This document shows, piece after piece, positions 38,046 through 50,716 of a stretch of 64,000 nucleotides of DNA. The stretch is from Mycolicibacter hiberniae (lineage in GTDB: Bacteria; Actinomycetota; Actinomycetes; Mycobacteriales; Mycobacteriaceae), in the NCBI RefSeq assembly GCF_010729485.1, contig NZ_AP022609.1, forward strand, positions 1,302,001 through 1,366,000. The letters are read 5' to 3'. The notes beneath the pieces were generated by a model that worked only from the letters and a program-made list of their open reading frames with translations, did no database searches and was not told the DNA's origin. A program made the translations under genes and the position numbers. Positions within the stretch are counted from its first letter, which is position 1. Each line of letters starts with the position of its first letter.

Positions 38046-39272
38046 ATGCTGCGTATCGGTCTGACCGGCGGTATCGGCGCCGGGAAGTCGACAGTGTCGG
38101 CTACCTTCAGCCGGTGCGGTGGCGTCATCGTCGACGGTGACGTCATCGCCCGTGAGGTCGTTGAACCCGGCACCGAAGGCCTGGCCAAATTGGTCGAGGC
38201 CTTCGGGCCGGGGATCTTGCTGCCGGACGGCGCCCTGGATCGTCCGGCGCTGGCAGCGATCGCCTTCAGTGACGACGACAAGCGGGCCACGCTCAACGGC
38301 ATCGTGCACCCATTGGTGGCGCACCGCCGCGCGGAGCTGATCGAGGCCGCCGGCCGCGATGCGGTGATCATCGAGGACATCCCGCTGCTGGTCGAGTCGC
38401 AGATGGCCCCGCTATTCCCGCTGGTTGTTGTGGTGCACGCCGACGTCGAGACCCGCCTGGCCCGGCTGACCGAGATCCGCGGGATGTCCGAGGCCGACGC
38501 GCGGGCCCGGATCGCCGCGCAGGCCACCGAACCCCAGCGGCGCGACGTCGCCGACGTCTGGCTGGACAACTCCGGCAGCCCGGAAGACCTGGCCGCCCAG
38601 GCGCTCGAGCTGTGGGAGCAGCGCATCCTGCCGTTCGCGCACAACCTGAGCAGCCGCACGACCGTGCCGTCACCGACACGGCTGATGCCGGCCGATCCCA
38701 CCTGGGCCGATCAGGCGCAACGAATCCTGGCACGGGTGCGCACCGCCTGCGGGCACCGGGCGACCCGCGTCGACCACATCGGCTCGACCGCGGTGCGGGG
38801 GCCGGAGGCCCTGGAAGCCCGAGACGTCATCGATGTGCAGGTCACGGTGCAATCCCTGGCGGTGGCCGATGAACTGGCCGAATCCCTGCTGAACGCCGGC
38901 TATCCCCGGCTGGCGGACATCACCGCCGACAACGGCAAGCCGGATGCCCGCAGCACGGTCCCCGAGTTCGATCACGCCGAGGATCCGGCCTTGTGGCGCA
39001 AGCGCATTCACGCCTCTGCCGACCCGGGGCGAGCCACCAACGTCCATATCCGGGTGCAGGGCTGGCCCAATCAGCAGTTCGCCCTGTTGTTTCCGGCCTG
39101 GCTGTCGGCCGACGCCGACGCCCGCGCCGAGTACCTGGCCGTCAAGCGCGAGGCCGAACAGGCCGGGATCGACGGCGGCATACCGGCATACGCCAAGGCC
39201 AAGGAAGCCTGGTTCGACACCGCCTACCGGCAGGCGTGGGCCTGGGCCGACGACACCGGATGGCGCCCGTAA
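38046..39272 (+). CDS. coaE: Dephospho-CoA kinase CoaE fused to a GrpB/UPF0157 domain
   Basis: CoaE phosphorylates dephospho-CoA, the last CoA step. Residues 1-200 are the kinase with the P-loop GLTGGIGAGKST and EDIPLLVES. Residues of about 215-408 are a GrpB-like nucleotidyltransferase-fold domain (ADPTWADQAQRILARVRTAC, VDHIGSTAVRG, then RIHASADPGRATNVHIRV). The two-domain form of about 407 residues is normal in mycobacteria (Rv1631). The ATG lies 10 bases after GAAGGGG, and the gene follows rpsA by 25 bases. Confidence 0.95.
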   Translation: MLRIGLTGGIGAGKSTVSATFSRCGGVIVDGDVIAREVVEPGTEGLAKLVEAFGPGILLPDGALDRPALAAIAFSDDDKRATLNGIVHPLVAHRRAELIEAAGRDAVIIEDIPLLVESQMAPLFPLVVVVHADVETRLARLTEIRGMSEADARARIAAQATEPQRRDVADVWLDNSGSPEDLAAQALELWEQRILPFAHNLSSRTTVPSPTRLMPADPTWADQAQRILARVRTACGHRATRVDHIGSTAVRGPEALEARDVIDVQVTVQSLAVADELAESLLNAGYPRLADITADNGKPDARSTVPEFDHAEDPALWRKRIHASADPGRATNVHIRVQGWPNQQFALLFPAWLSADADARAEYLAVKREAEQAGIDGGIPAYAKAKEAWFDTAYRQAWAWADDTGWRP

Positions 39273-39303
39273 GCCCTCGGCGTTCGCTACCTGCGTCCTC
39301 CGG

Positions 39304-39729
39304 TCAGGCCATGCTGCTGATCAGGGCCCCGCACAGCATCGCACCGGTGTGGGGGTCATTGGTGTTACCCCAGGTGTTGATGAAGCGGGAGCTCTTGACC
39401 GTGGTGATCTCGTCGACCTTGATCTCGCAGTGCACCGTTGCGGTGGTCGGGAAGCGCAGCCGGATCACCATCCCCGCCTTGCTGGGGTCGGTCATCACGG
39501 TGTTGGCCTCGAACGGGGTGCCGAACGCGTCGAGGTCCGCGCTGGCGGTCTCGTAGTCGTTGCGCATGAAGGTGACCACGTTGCCACTGGACCAGGCGTC
39601 GACTTTGGCGATGTAGGTCACGTTGTGCAGTTCGTCGGCGGCTGCCGCGGGTACCGGGATCAGCTGACCGCACCCGAACAGGGCCGCGATCGTCGCGGCG
39701 GCGACACCGATTCGCAGTTTGGCGTTCAT
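39304..39729 (-). CDS. Probable exported lipoprotein of unknown function
   Basis: This 141-residue protein has an N-terminal signal peptide (MNAKLRIGVAAATIAALFGCG) with a possible lipobox ALFGC, so Cys 20 may be lipid-modified. The mature part has two Cys that may pair (CEIKVDE and MLCGAL) and a beta-rich sequence VTYIAKVDAWSSGNVVTFMRNDYE. No family was recognised. It converges with coaE and is co-directional with the DUF402 gene, 40 bases downstream of it. Confidence 0.65.
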   Translation of the reverse strand: MNAKLRIGVAAATIAALFGCGQLIPVPAAAADELHNVTYIAKVDAWSSGNVVTFMRNDYETASADLDAFGTPFEANTVMTDPSKAGMVIRLRFPTTATVHCEIKVDEITTVKSSRFINTWGNTNDPHTGAMLCGALISSMA

Positions 39730-39769
39730 ATCAGCGGATTTTAGCGTGGTCTGGCCGCAACCCCGGATC

Positions 39770-40303
39770 TCATCGGTCTGTCGCGCTGCCGGCCTCGGAA
39801 CTTCCGCGCCAGGTCACCGGCATGCCCAGGCTGCCCAGCCAGCGCTGCAGGTCGTAGCCGTTGCTGGCCAGGCCGTCCACCGCGGCCACCGCCCGCAGCA
39901 CCGCCCGCTCGGCGTCGTGCCGGCTCAACAGGCCCTCGCCCACGGCGGCCATCAGCTCGTCGGTGTCGGTGAGCTCGACTCCGGCCCCGGTGCGGACCAC
40001 CAGGTCCAGATAGTGGTCCCGGGAGTGCCAGCTCGCGGGGCCGGCGGTGTATTCGCCGATGTCGAGGTAGAAGTCCTGCTCGCGCTCGTGTCCGGCATTG
40101 AAGTGGAAGACGCTGGCCCGCAGGCCCAGGCCGGGAAGCAGCCAGGACTCCAGGTAGTGGAATTGGGCCCGGCCGGGGGTGGGGCGCGCCAGGTAGAGAC
40201 CCCACGGATGCACCGTGTAGACGTCGACCGCGCGCACCACTCCCTTGGGGTCGGTGTTGGTGTAGTCGCGCAGGTCGAAGGTCTCTTCCTTGGGTGGATG
40301 CAC
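39770..40303 (-). CDS. DUF402 family protein (Rv1632c position)
   Basis: This 177-residue DUF402 (FomD-like nucleotidyl phosphonate/phosphate hydrolase fold) protein has the pattern [41 protein letters not shown] and [14 protein letters not shown] with the Asp/Tyr pairs that bind metal. The family includes nucleoside diphosphate-type hydrolases; the substrate is not predicted here. The GTG at 40303 is used because the longer frame to 40681 enters uvrB. Only 46 bases separate it from the divergent uvrB start. Confidence 0.7.
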   Translation of the reverse strand: MHPPKEETFDLRDYTNTDPKGVVRAVDVYTVHPWGLYLARPTPGRAQFHYLESWLLPGLGLRASVFHFNAGHEREQDFYLDIGEYTAGPASWHSRDHYLDLVVRTGAGVELTDTDELMAAVGEGLLSRHDAERAVLRAVAAVDGLASNGYDLQRWLGSLGMPVTWRGSSEAGSATDR

Positions 40304-40336
40304 TGCTGGCCGCCTCTCGCTGTCGGAGGTCCGGCC

Positions 40337-40342
40337 TACTCT
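40337..40342 (+). promoter_or_regulatory. -10 element of a probable leaderless uvrB promoter
   Basis: TACTCT ends 7 bases before the uvrB GTG at 40350, with no ribosome site. No SOS box of the TCGAAC-N4-GTTCGA type is seen in the 46-base divergent gap. Confidence 0.4.
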
Positions 40343-40349
40343 GGTCTCC

Positions 40350-42521
40350 GTGGCCTTCGCAACCGAACACCCTATCGTCGCGCATTCGGAGTACCGGCCC
40401 CCCGCAGACGCCGTGGAGGGCATCGTCCGCGCCGGCAACCGGTTCGAGGTCGTCAGCGAATACCAGCCGGCCGGTGACCAGCCGGCCGCCATCGCCGAAC
40501 TGGAACGTCGCATCACCTCCGGGGAGAAGGACGTGGTGCTGCTGGGCGCCACCGGTACCGGTAAGTCAGCCACCGCGGCCTGGCTGATCGAGCGTCTGCA
40601 GCGGCCCACCCTGGTGATGGCTCCGAACAAGACGCTGGCCGCGCAGTTGGCCAATGAGCTGCGAGAGATGTTCCCGCACAACGCGGTCGAATACTTCGTC
40701 TCCTACTACGACTACTACCAGCCGGAAGCCTATATCGCGCAGACCGACACCTACATCGAGAAGGACAGCTCGATCAACGACGACGTGGAGCGGCTGCGTC
40801 ACTCGGCGACGTCGAGCCTGCTGTCCCGGCGCGACGTCGTGGTGGTGGCCTCGGTGTCGTGCATCTACGGCCTGGGCACCCCGCAGTCCTACCTGGATCG
40901 CTCCGTGGAACTGCAGGTCGGCGCGGAGGTGCCGCGTGACGGTCTGCTACGGCTGCTGGTGGACGTGCAGTACACCCGCAACGATATGGCGTTCACCCGC
41001 GGCTCCTTCCGGGTGCGCGGCGACACCGTCGAGATCATCCCCTCCTATGAGGAGCTGGCCGTTCGCATCGAGTACTTCGGCGACGAGATCGAGGCGCTGT
41101 ACTACCTGCACCCGCTCACCGGCGACGTGGTCCGCAAAGTCGACTCGCTGCGCATCTTCCCGGCCACCCACTACGTCGCCGGCCCGGAGCGGATGTCGCA
41201 GGCCATCTCGACCATCGAGCAGGAGCTGGCCGTCCGGCTCGAGGAGCTGGAGGGTCAGGGCAAGCTGCTGGAGGCCCAGCGGTTGCGCATGCGCACCAGC
41301 TACGACATCGAGATGATGCGGCAGGTCGGCTTCTGTTCGGGCATCGAGAACTACTCGCGCCATATCGACGGGCGCGGAGCCGGCACGCCGCCGGCCACCC
41401 TGCTGGACTACTTCCCGGAGGATTTCCTGCTCATCATCGACGAGTCGCACGTCACCGTGCCGCAGATCGGCGGGATGTACGAGGGCGACATGTCGCGGAA
41501 GCGCAACCTGGTGGAGTTCGGTTTCCGGTTGCCCTCGGCTTGCGACAACCGGCCGCTGACCTGGGAGGAGTTCGCCGACCGGATCGGGCAGACCGTCTAC
41601 ATGTCGGCCACCCCGGGGCCCTACGAGCTGGGCCAGAGCGCCGGCGAGTTCGTCGAGCAGGTGATCCGCCCGACCGGCCTGGTGGACCCCAAAGTCGTGG
41701 TGAAGCCCACCAAGGGCCAGATCGACGACCTGATCGCCGAGATCCGGCAGCGCACCGAGGCCGACGAGCGGGTGCTGGTGACCACCCTGACCAAGAAGAT
41801 GGCCGAGGACCTCACCGACTACCTGCTCGAGATGGGGATCCGGGTGCGTTACCTGCACTCCGAGGTCGACACCCTGCGCCGGGTGGAGTTGCTGCGCCAG
41901 CTGCGGCTCGGCGACTACGACGTGCTGGTCGGCATCAACCTGTTGCGCGAGGGTCTGGACCTGCCCGAGGTGTCGCTGGTGGCGATCCTCGACGCCGACA
42001 AGGAGGGTTTCCTGCGCTCCACCCGCAGCCTGATCCAGACCATCGGCCGTGCCGCCCGCAACGTCTCCGGCGAGGTGCACATGTATGCCGACAAGATCAC
42101 CGACTCGATGCGGGAGGCCATCGACGAAACCGAACGCCGTCGGGCCAAGCAGGTCGCCTACAACGAAGAGCACGGCATCGACCCGCAGCCGTTGCGCAAG
42201 AAGATCGCCGACATCCTCGACCAGGTGTACCGGGAGGTCGAAGACACCGAGGCCGTCGAGGTCGCCGGCTCGGGCCGCAACGCCTCGCGGGGGCGGCGCG
42301 CCCAGGGCGAGCCCGGCCGGGCGGTCAGCGCCGGGATCATCGAGGGCCGCGACACCACCAACATGCCGCGGGCCGAGCTGGCGGACCTGGTCGCCGACCT
42401 CACCGAGCAGATGATGAACGCGGCGCGTGACCTGCAGTTCGAGCTGGCCGCCCGGATTCGCGACGAGATCGCCGACCTCAAGAAAGAGTTGCGGGGCATG
42501 GACGCGGCCGGCATCAAGTGA
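40350..42521 (+). CDS. uvrB: Excinuclease ABC subunit B UvrB
   Basis: UvrB is the damage-verifying helicase of nucleotide excision repair. The 723-residue protein has Walker [14 protein letters not shown], the beta-hairpin region [21 protein letters not shown], the DESH box, helicase motifs ([27 protein letters not shown]) and a C-terminal UVR domain that contacts UvrA/UvrC. The GTG start ([16 protein letters not shown]) matches the family; a few codons at the N-terminus differ from M. tuberculosis. uvrA is about 4.5 kb downstream, both in their M. tuberculosis order. Confidence 0.96.
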   Translation: MAFATEHPIVAHSEYRPPADAVEGIVRAGNRFEVVSEYQPAGDQPAAIAELERRITSGEKDVVLLGATGTGKSATAAWLIERLQRPTLVMAPNKTLAAQLANELREMFPHNAVEYFVSYYDYYQPEAYIAQTDTYIEKDSSINDDVERLRHSATSSLLSRRDVVVVASVSCIYGLGTPQSYLDRSVELQVGAEVPRDGLLRLLVDVQYTRNDMAFTRGSFRVRGDTVEIIPSYEELAVRIEYFGDEIEALYYLHPLTGDVVRKVDSLRIFPATHYVAGPERMSQAISTIEQELAVRLEELEGQGKLLEAQRLRMRTSYDIEMMRQVGFCSGIENYSRHIDGRGAGTPPATLLDYFPEDFLLIIDESHVTVPQIGGMYEGDMSRKRNLVEFGFRLPSACDNRPLTWEEFADRIGQTVYMSATPGPYELGQSAGEFVEQVIRPTGLVDPKVVVKPTKGQIDDLIAEIRQRTEADERVLVTTLTKKMAEDLTDYLLEMGIRVRYLHSEVDTLRRVELLRQLRLGDYDVLVGINLLREGLDLPEVSLVAILDADKEGFLRSTRSLIQTIGRAARNVSGEVHMYADKITDSMREAIDETERRRAKQVAYNEEHGIDPQPLRKKIADILDQVYREVEDTEAVEVAGSGRNASRGRRAQGEPGRAVSAGIIEGRDTTNMPRAELADLVADLTEQMMNAARDLQFELAARIRDEIADLKKELRGMDAAGIK

Positions 42522-42581
42522 CGGCAGCGCCGGCCCGCGGCCTTTTCGCGTGGCCCGGCGATCCGTGATTGACTGCAAGCG

Positions 42582-44003
42582 GTGGTGGGGGAACTGACTG
42601 AAGCGGTGATGCGTGACTCCGCGGTCAGCACTGGTAGCTGGCGGGAGTTGCTCGGTCGGCGCTATCTGGGCACGTCGGCGGTGCTGGCCGGCGGCGTCGC
42701 GCTGTACGCCACCAACGAGTTTCTGACCATCAGCCTGCTGCCCAGCACCATCAAGGACATCGGCGGCGAGCGGTTCTACGCCTGGGTGACCACCCTGTAT
42801 CTGGTCGGCTCGGTGATCGCCGCGGCCGCGGCCAACGCGGTGCTGGTCCGGCTGGGCTCCCGCACGTCCTACCTGATGGGCCTGCTCGCCTTCGGCCTGG
42901 GCACCGTGGTGTGTGCACTGGCGCCCCACATGGAAGTCCTGTTGATCGGCCGCACCCTGCAGGGCATGGGCGGCGGCTTCCTGGCCGGCCTCGGCTACGC
43001 GCTGATCAACGCTGTGCTGCCCAGCTGGCTGTGGACCCGGGCCTCCGGTCTGGTGTCGGCCATGTGGGGGGTGGGCACCCTGGTCGGCCCGGCGGCCGGC
43101 GGCTTGTTCGCCCAGTTCGGGGTGTGGCGCTGGGCGTTCGGGGTGATGGCGATGCTGACCGTGGCGATGGCGGTGGGCGTCGGCATGGTGCTGACCACCG
43201 GCAATAGCGGCCACCGCGGCGAACCCGCGAAGATCCCGGTCCGGTCATTGGTGTTGCTGGGCGGGGCGGCGCTGGCGGTCAGTGTCGCGCAGCTGCCGCA
43301 CAGCCTGCGGGCTGCGGCGGGGCTGTTGCTGGTCGGCGCCGTTCTGCTGGTGGTGTTCCTGGTCGTGGACCGGCGCTCCCCGGCGGCGGTGCTGCCGCCC
43401 AGCGCGTTCCATCCCGGCCGGGAGAAGTGGATCTATCTGACCCTGGGCCTGCTGATGGCCACCACCAAGGCCAACCTGTACATCCCGCTGCTGGGCCAGC
43501 GGCTGGCTCATCTGCCCCCGGTGATGGCCGGCTTCCTGGGGGCGGCCCTGTCGACCGGATGGACGTTCAGTGAGATCGCCAGCGCATCGGTGAGCCGGGC
43601 GCGGGTGGTGATCGGCTTGGTGATCAGCGCGCCGCTGGTGATGGCGGCGGGCCTGACGGTGGTCGCGTTCGCCCGGATGAACCACTACGACCCGACCGCC
43701 GTCGCTGCGATCTGGGCGCTGGCACTGCTGGTGGTCGGGATCGGGGTGGGGGCCGGCTGGCCGCATCTGTCGGCGTGGGCGATGAGTTGCGTCGACGATC
43801 CGGCCGAGGGCGGTACCGCCGCCGCGGCCATCAACACCGTCCAGTTGATCGGTGGGGCGTTCGGGGCCGGATTCGCCGGCCTGGTGGTCAACACCGCGAT
43901 GAGTACCGGCCAGCCCGCGGCGCGCTGGCTTTTCGCGATCTTCGCCGTGCTCGCCGCCCTGGGGTGCGTGGCCGCTGTGCGGGCCAGCCGGGGCGTCGCG
44001 TGA
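42582..44003 (+). CDS. MFS drug-efflux-type transporter (Rv1634-like)
   Basis: This 473-residue major facilitator protein has at least 12 hydrophobic helices. Family features include LYATNEFLTISLLPSTIKDIGG near helix 1, the motif A-like loop NAVLVRLGSRTSYLMG, GRTLQGMGGGFLAG and GVGTLVGPAAGG (antiporter motif C type). It is probably a proton-coupled exporter in the cytoplasmic membrane; M. tuberculosis Rv1634 has been linked to drug export. The start is GTG 42582, or ATG 42609 as an alternative. It follows uvrB by 60 bases and converges with the mannosyltransferase. Confidence 0.85.
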   Translation: MVGELTEAVMRDSAVSTGSWRELLGRRYLGTSAVLAGGVALYATNEFLTISLLPSTIKDIGGERFYAWVTTLYLVGSVIAAAAANAVLVRLGSRTSYLMGLLAFGLGTVVCALAPHMEVLLIGRTLQGMGGGFLAGLGYALINAVLPSWLWTRASGLVSAMWGVGTLVGPAAGGLFAQFGVWRWAFGVMAMLTVAMAVGVGMVLTTGNSGHRGEPAKIPVRSLVLLGGAALAVSVAQLPHSLRAAAGLLLVGAVLLVVFLVVDRRSPAAVLPPSAFHPGREKWIYLTLGLLMATTKANLYIPLLGQRLAHLPPVMAGFLGAALSTGWTFSEIASASVSRARVVIGLVISAPLVMAAGLTVVAFARMNHYDPTAVAAIWALALLVVGIGVGAGWPHLSAWAMSCVDDPAEGGTAAAAINTVQLIGGAFGAGFAGLVVNTAMSTGQPAARWLFAIFAVLAALGCVAAVRASRGVA

Positions 44004-44006
44004 GGC

Positions 44007-45563
44007 TCACCGACTGGACTTGATCACCTGGGAGTAGGTGAACTGCCAGCGTTCGACGACCCGGAATCCCAGCGAATGCAACATCTGCCCGTCGGGGGTG
44101 CGGGCGAACCGGCGGCCTGCCGGCAGGGCCACCGCCGCTTGATGGGCCGGCAGGGCGCGATCGTGGTCGGTGATCGTCCAGATGACCGGGCACCGGTCGA
44201 GTTGGTCGTGTAAGGCCCCCACGCCCAGGTGCCCGTCCCACAGGCGGCCCAACGTCTGGCGGTGCGGTCCCAGGCCGGGGTCGGTCAGCTTCGCGAACGA
44301 CTCTGGACGGCCCGCCGGCAACGCCCGGATCGGCCCGGGCAACCATCGGGTGGTGTTGTCGATCAGCAGACAATCCCCGGGCCGGGCGTGCTCGACGATC
44401 ACGTCGGCCACCGCGCTGTAGTCCCAGCCTTCTTTGGTGTAGCGATCACGTTGATTGACAACGTAATTGGGGGCCGCCGTGATAACGAGCAGGGTGACAA
44501 GTTCGATGACCGTGCGGCGTGAGGTGGCGATCGTGGTGACGGCGATGGCCAGCGCGATCGCCATCGCCGGCGCTGTGCTGATCAGATATCGCGGGTAGTA
44601 AATGGGTTTCACCGCCGCCGAATAGACCACCGCCGCCGCAGTCGGTATCAGCATCCAGGCCACGCACAGCACCGCCAGCCGACGGGTGTCCTCGGCGGGC
44701 GCCCGACGCGCACCGGTGGCAACGGCCACCACGGCGGCGGCCAGCAGCAGCCACGCCGCGATGGCGAACGGCACACTCTTGTCGAAGTATTGCTGCCCAA
44801 CGATGTCGGCCACCGTGTGCGGGCTCAGCGGACTGATCCAGGCAACCTGCCGGATCTGCCCGTGGCTGAACCACAGGAAGGGGGCCGCCGCGGCCAGCGC
44901 GCCGCCGGTCGTCATCGCCCAGCGGCGCTTCGCCGCACCGTCGGCCCCCAACGCCGGCAGCGTCGCCGCGTGCACCGCCGCCATGAGCACGGTGAACGTG
45001 TTGAGCAGCGTCGCCCCCACCAGGGCCAGCCCGTAACCCACCCACAGCGGCCCGCTGTTGCGCCGGATCGCCCGCACCCACAGCACGGTGAGCCAGACCG
45101 CGGCCATCGCCGAGAACGCGTACGGACGGGCCTCGACCCCGGCCCACGTCAGCCGGGGCAGTATCGCGTAAAGCGCACCGGCGCACAGCGATACCGGCCG
45201 GTCCGCGAACCGGCGCGTCAGCACCACTGCACCGGCGGCGCCGGCGCCCACCGCCAGGCTGCTGGGCAGCCGGGCCCAGAATTCGGTTGCGGGGAAGACC
45301 GCGAACCAGCCGTGCATGAACAGGTAGTACAGCCCGTGCACCGCGTCGATATGGGTCAGCAGCCGCCACAGTTCGGGAAGCGTTCGGTGGGTGGCCGCCG
45401 AGATGGTCGCGGCCTCGTCGAACCACATGGACGGTCGGCCGGCCCCGGCGGCGCTGATCACCGTTGCGGCAACAGCGATCAGGGCCGCATCCGCCGAACG
45501 CGGCGGCTGCGGCGACGGGCCCGGTTCGGTACCCACCGGCGCCGGGGTCAGGACCTGGCTCAA
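44007..45563 (-). CDS. GT-C mannosyltransferase of the LAM-capping type (Rv1635c-like)
   Basis: This polytopic membrane protein of about 518 residues has a GT-C glycosyltransferase layout: the first periplasmic loop after helix 1 carries MWFDEAATISAATHRTLPELWRLLTHIDAVHGLYY, with the acidic D-E pair typical of polyprenyl-phosphomannose-dependent enzymes, and about ten helices follow. The C-terminal 150 residues form a soluble extracytoplasmic domain. The M. tuberculosis homologue Rv1635c adds the first mannose cap to lipoarabinomannan; synteny (between Rv1634 and Rv1636) supports orthology. The TTG start is uncertain; a GTG at codon 10 is an alternative. Confidence 0.8.
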   Translation of the reverse strand: MSQVLTPAPVGTEPGPSPQPPRSADAALIAVAATVISAAGAGRPSMWFDEAATISAATHRTLPELWRLLTHIDAVHGLYYLFMHGWFAVFPATEFWARLPSSLAVGAGAAGAVVLTRRFADRPVSLCAGALYAILPRLTWAGVEARPYAFSAMAAVWLTVLWVRAIRRNSGPLWVGYGLALVGATLLNTFTVLMAAVHAATLPALGADGAAKRRWAMTTGGALAAAAPFLWFSHGQIRQVAWISPLSPHTVADIVGQQYFDKSVPFAIAAWLLLAAAVVAVATGARRAPAEDTRRLAVLCVAWMLIPTAAAVVYSAAVKPIYYPRYLISTAPAMAIALAIAVTTIATSRRTVIELVTLLVITAAPNYVVNQRDRYTKEGWDYSAVADVIVEHARPGDCLLIDNTTRWLPGPIRALPAGRPESFAKLTDPGLGPHRQTLGRLWDGHLGVGALHDQLDRCPVIWTITDHDRALPAHQAAVALPAGRRFARTPDGQMLHSLGFRVVERWQFTYSQVIKSSR

Positions 45564-45798
45564 CGGCGTGCGCTGTCGGTAGCGGTGACGGTTACGCCGT
45601 CCACGCTACCTGTTTCGCGCGCCGTGTCAGCTACGTCACGGGGCCGTCTGGCCGTTCTTCCGGGCAGGTCAGCGGCCTGTGTGACCCGCGGCGCAGGCGA
45701 CATGTGACGCCAATCGCCCCCAATCGGGGCATCGACGGGTTAGTGTCGCCATGGCTTCTTAAGCGAACTAAGGCGACTATGCACCGGGAGGGTTACCC
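45564..45798. other. 235-base divergent intergenic region upstream of the universal stress protein gene
   Basis: No gene is seen. It must hold the promoters of the divergent mannosyltransferase and stress-protein genes. GTTAGTGT near 45740 and GCGACTATG before GGGAGGG (45787-45793, the ribosome site) are the only features noted. No clear DosR-type box was found by eye. Confidence 0.4.
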
Positions 45799-46245
45799 AT
45801 GAGCGGCTACAAGACCGTGGTGGTCGGTACGGACGGCTCGGACTCGTCGCTGCGCGCCGTCGACCGCGCGGCCCACTTGGCGTCCGGCGAGGGCGCGAAG
45901 GTGATCATCGCCACCGCCTACCTGCCGCACGCCGACGACCCCCGCGCCGCAGACGCGCTCAAGGACGAGGGCTACAAGGCCTCCGGCAACGCTCCCATCT
46001 ACGCGATCCTCAAAGAGGCCAAGGAGCGGGCCATCGCCGCCGGCGCCTATGAGGTGGAGGAGCGGGCCGTGGTCGGCGCTCCGGTCGACGCGCTGGTGGA
46101 GCTGGCCGAGGACGTCAAGGCCGACCTGCTGGTGGTCGGCAACGTCGGGTTGAGCACCATCGCCGGCCGGCTGCTCGGTTCGGTGCCGGCCAACGTGTCG
46201 CGCCGCTCCAAGATCGACGTGCTGATCGTCCACACCACCGGCTAG
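45799..46245 (+). CDS. Universal stress protein (Rv1636-like)
   Basis: This 148-residue single-domain UspA protein has the nucleotide-binding pattern G-x2-G-x9-G-S visible as GNVGLSTIAGRLLGSV, and VVVGTDGSDSS at the N-terminus. M. tuberculosis Rv1636 binds cAMP in preference to ATP, so this may serve as a cAMP sink; an adenylate cyclase lies 15 kb away in the same window. The ATG is behind GGGAGGG. It converges with the MBL hydrolase gene. Confidence 0.9.
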   Translation: MSGYKTVVVGTDGSDSSLRAVDRAAHLASGEGAKVIIATAYLPHADDPRAADALKDEGYKASGNAPIYAILKEAKERAIAAGAYEVEERAVVGAPVDALVELAEDVKADLLVVGNVGLSTIAGRLLGSVPANVSRRSKIDVLIVHTTG

Positions 46246-46279
46246 CTGCTGGCCGGCGGGGCCAATACGGCGGTCCAGC

Positions 46280-46966
46280 TCACCAGCCCCGTTCTCGCCA
46301 CTCCGCCAGGTGCGGACGCTCTGCGCCCAGCGTCGTGTCATCGCCGTGTCCGGGATACACCACGGTGTCGTCGCCGTACCGGTCGAACACCTTGCGGCTC
46401 ACGTCGCCGAGCAGGCGCTCGAAATCCCCGGGCTGCCACGTCTTTCCGACGCCGCCCGGAAATAGGCAGTCGCCGGTGAACAGCTGCGTCACGCCGCCGC
46501 TGGCGGCGCCGTCGAACGCGAGCGCCACCGACCCCTCGGTGTGCCCCTGCAGATGGATCACGTCGAACTTCAGGTTCCCGACGGTCACGGTGTCACCGTC
46601 GGCCAGAATGCGGTCCGGGGTCACCGGCAGCGGGTCGGCGTCCAGGGCGTGGGCGGCGGTGGGGGCGCCGGTCGCCTCGACCACCGCGGTCAGGGCCTGC
46701 CAGTGGTCGAAGTGCTGGTGGCTGGTGACGATCAGCGCCACGTCCGGGGCCTGCTCGCGTACCAGCGCCACCAGCTGCTCGGCGTCGTTGGCCGCGTCGA
46801 TCAGCAGTGTCTTGCCGGTGTGGGTGCAGGTCACCAGGTAGACGTTGTTGTCCATCGGCCCCACCGAGGCTTTGACGATGGTTGCTCCGGGCAGGGTTCG
46901 GCGGGCGGCGGTTCCGGGTTCGACGTGTCCGGTGTAGGTGTCGGTGACCGAGATCTCAGACGTCAT
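46280..46966 (-). CDS. MBL-fold metallo-hydrolase, glyoxalase II-like (Rv1637c-like)
   Basis: This 228-residue metallo-beta-lactamase-fold hydrolase has the zinc motif SHQHFDHW, the later HxxGHTEGS (HLQGHTEGSVAL), the metal-bridging Asp in FTGDCLFPGG and the final His in VYPGHGDDT. It probably cleaves a thioester; glyoxalase II or persulfide-type activity is possible. The position between a Usp and uvrA matches Rv1637c. uvrA diverges from it. Confidence 0.85.
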   Translation of the reverse strand: MTSEISVTDTYTGHVEPGTAARRTLPGATIVKASVGPMDNNVYLVTCTHTGKTLLIDAANDAEQLVALVREQAPDVALIVTSHQHFDHWQALTAVVEATGAPTAAHALDADPLPVTPDRILADGDTVTVGNLKFDVIHLQGHTEGSVALAFDGAASGGVTQLFTGDCLFPGGVGKTWQPGDFERLLGDVSRKVFDRYGDDTVVYPGHGDDTTLGAERPHLAEWRERGW

Positions 46967-47011
46967 GACCGTCACGGTACTGGCCCTGAGCTGGGTGTCG
47001 GTAGAGCCACC

Positions 47012-47017
47012 TAGCAT
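47012..47017 (+). promoter_or_regulatory. -10 element of a probable leaderless uvrA promoter
   Basis: TAGCAT ends 6 bases before the uvrA GTG at 47024. No mycobacterial SOS box was found between the divergent MBL gene and uvrA. Confidence 0.4.
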
Positions 47018-47023
47018 GGACCC

Positions 47024-49930
<2,907 letters not shown>

Positions 49931-49942
49931 GGTCTGTGCTCG

Positions 49943-50626
49943 CTAAGCCGGCGCAGCGCCGAGGCTGACTCGCAGGTGCCGCACGACAGCGTCGGCAACT
50001 GCCTCTATCGGCTCCGTCTTGCCCGCAGAGACCCAGTCGGTGAGCCAAATCTGCAAGGCCGAGATGACCAGTGCCGCAGCGATTCGCGGAGGCAGGTGGG
50101 TGATCTGACCAGCTTCCACCGCGATCTCGGCTGCTCGGGTGATCATGTCCATCCCTGTTCGCCACGCTGCTCGTTGACCCCCTCGGCCCAGTTCGGCCGA
50201 GGCCGATGCCCAGCTCAGTCCCTCATTGATATGCAGCTGCAGAAAGTGCGGGTGCGCTGCGAAGAACTCAACCTCGGCACGCGCTCCGACCAGGATCGCC
50301 TCTAGCGGGGAGTCGATTTCGTCCGTGCGTAAGCGCACGGCGGCGACGAACTCCTGCATGCGCGCGGCATTGAGGGCATCCCAGATCTCGTCTTTGCCGC
50401 CGAAGTGCTTGTAGACCGTCGCCAAGGACACTCCAGCGGTCTTGGCGATGTCGCTCATCCGTGCGTCGGCGAAGCCGGCGCGACTGAACTCGTACTCGGC
50501 CGCGGCCACGATCTGCTGTTGGTACATGGCCCTGCGGGCGTCGGCCATGTCGGCGACCGGTGGCGTGGATCGGTTCGTCTCCATGGCCGCCCCCTGCTCT
50601 CGATCGACCGTTGGCTGCGTGTCCAC
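49943..50626 (-). CDS. TetR-family transcriptional regulator
   Basis: This 227-residue regulator (213 from the ATG at 50584, which has a GGGGGC-rich site in front) has the TetR N-terminal HTH: QQIVAAAEYEFSRAGFADARMSDIAKTAGVSLATVYKHFGGKDEIWDAL. The helical C-terminal ligand domain is unassigned. It diverges from an emopamil-binding-like membrane gene, and the gap holds a 37-bp near-palindrome suited for dimeric TetR binding. It most likely represses itself and the neighbour. It is absent from the M. tuberculosis order uvrA-Rv1638A. Confidence 0.85.
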   Translation of the reverse strand: MDTQPTVDREQGAAMETNRSTPPVADMADARRAMYQQQIVAAAEYEFSRAGFADARMSDIAKTAGVSLATVYKHFGGKDEIWDALNAARMQEFVAAVRLRTDEIDSPLEAILVGARAEVEFFAAHPHFLQLHINEGLSWASASAELGRGGQRAAWRTGMDMITRAAEIAVEAGQITHLPPRIAAALVISALQIWLTDWVSAGKTEPIEAVADAVVRHLRVSLGAAPA

Positions 50627-50644
50627 GAGGTGCTACCGTGCCAC

Positions 50645-50681
50645 AGTAATCATCATTCTGGTTAACAGAGTCATCATTACT
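50645..50681. promoter_or_regulatory. Operator palindrome between TetR and membrane-protein genes
   Basis: This 37-base near-palindrome is centred on T50663: the outer AGTAAT (50645-50650) mirrors ATTACT (50676-50681) and the inner TCTG mirrors CAGA. By hand count 14 of 18 base pairs are symmetric. TTACTGT on the minus strand and TACTCC/TAGCT on the plus strand could be -10 elements overlapping it. Confidence 0.65.
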
Positions 50682-50716
50682 CCATAGCTCGATCGGGAAT
50701 TGGGGAAGGTGCGCCG

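Noticed and set aside
40304..40349. SOS box controlling uvrB
   Set aside because: No TCGAAC-N4-GTTCGA-like sequence occurs in the short divergent gap; the same holds before uvrA.
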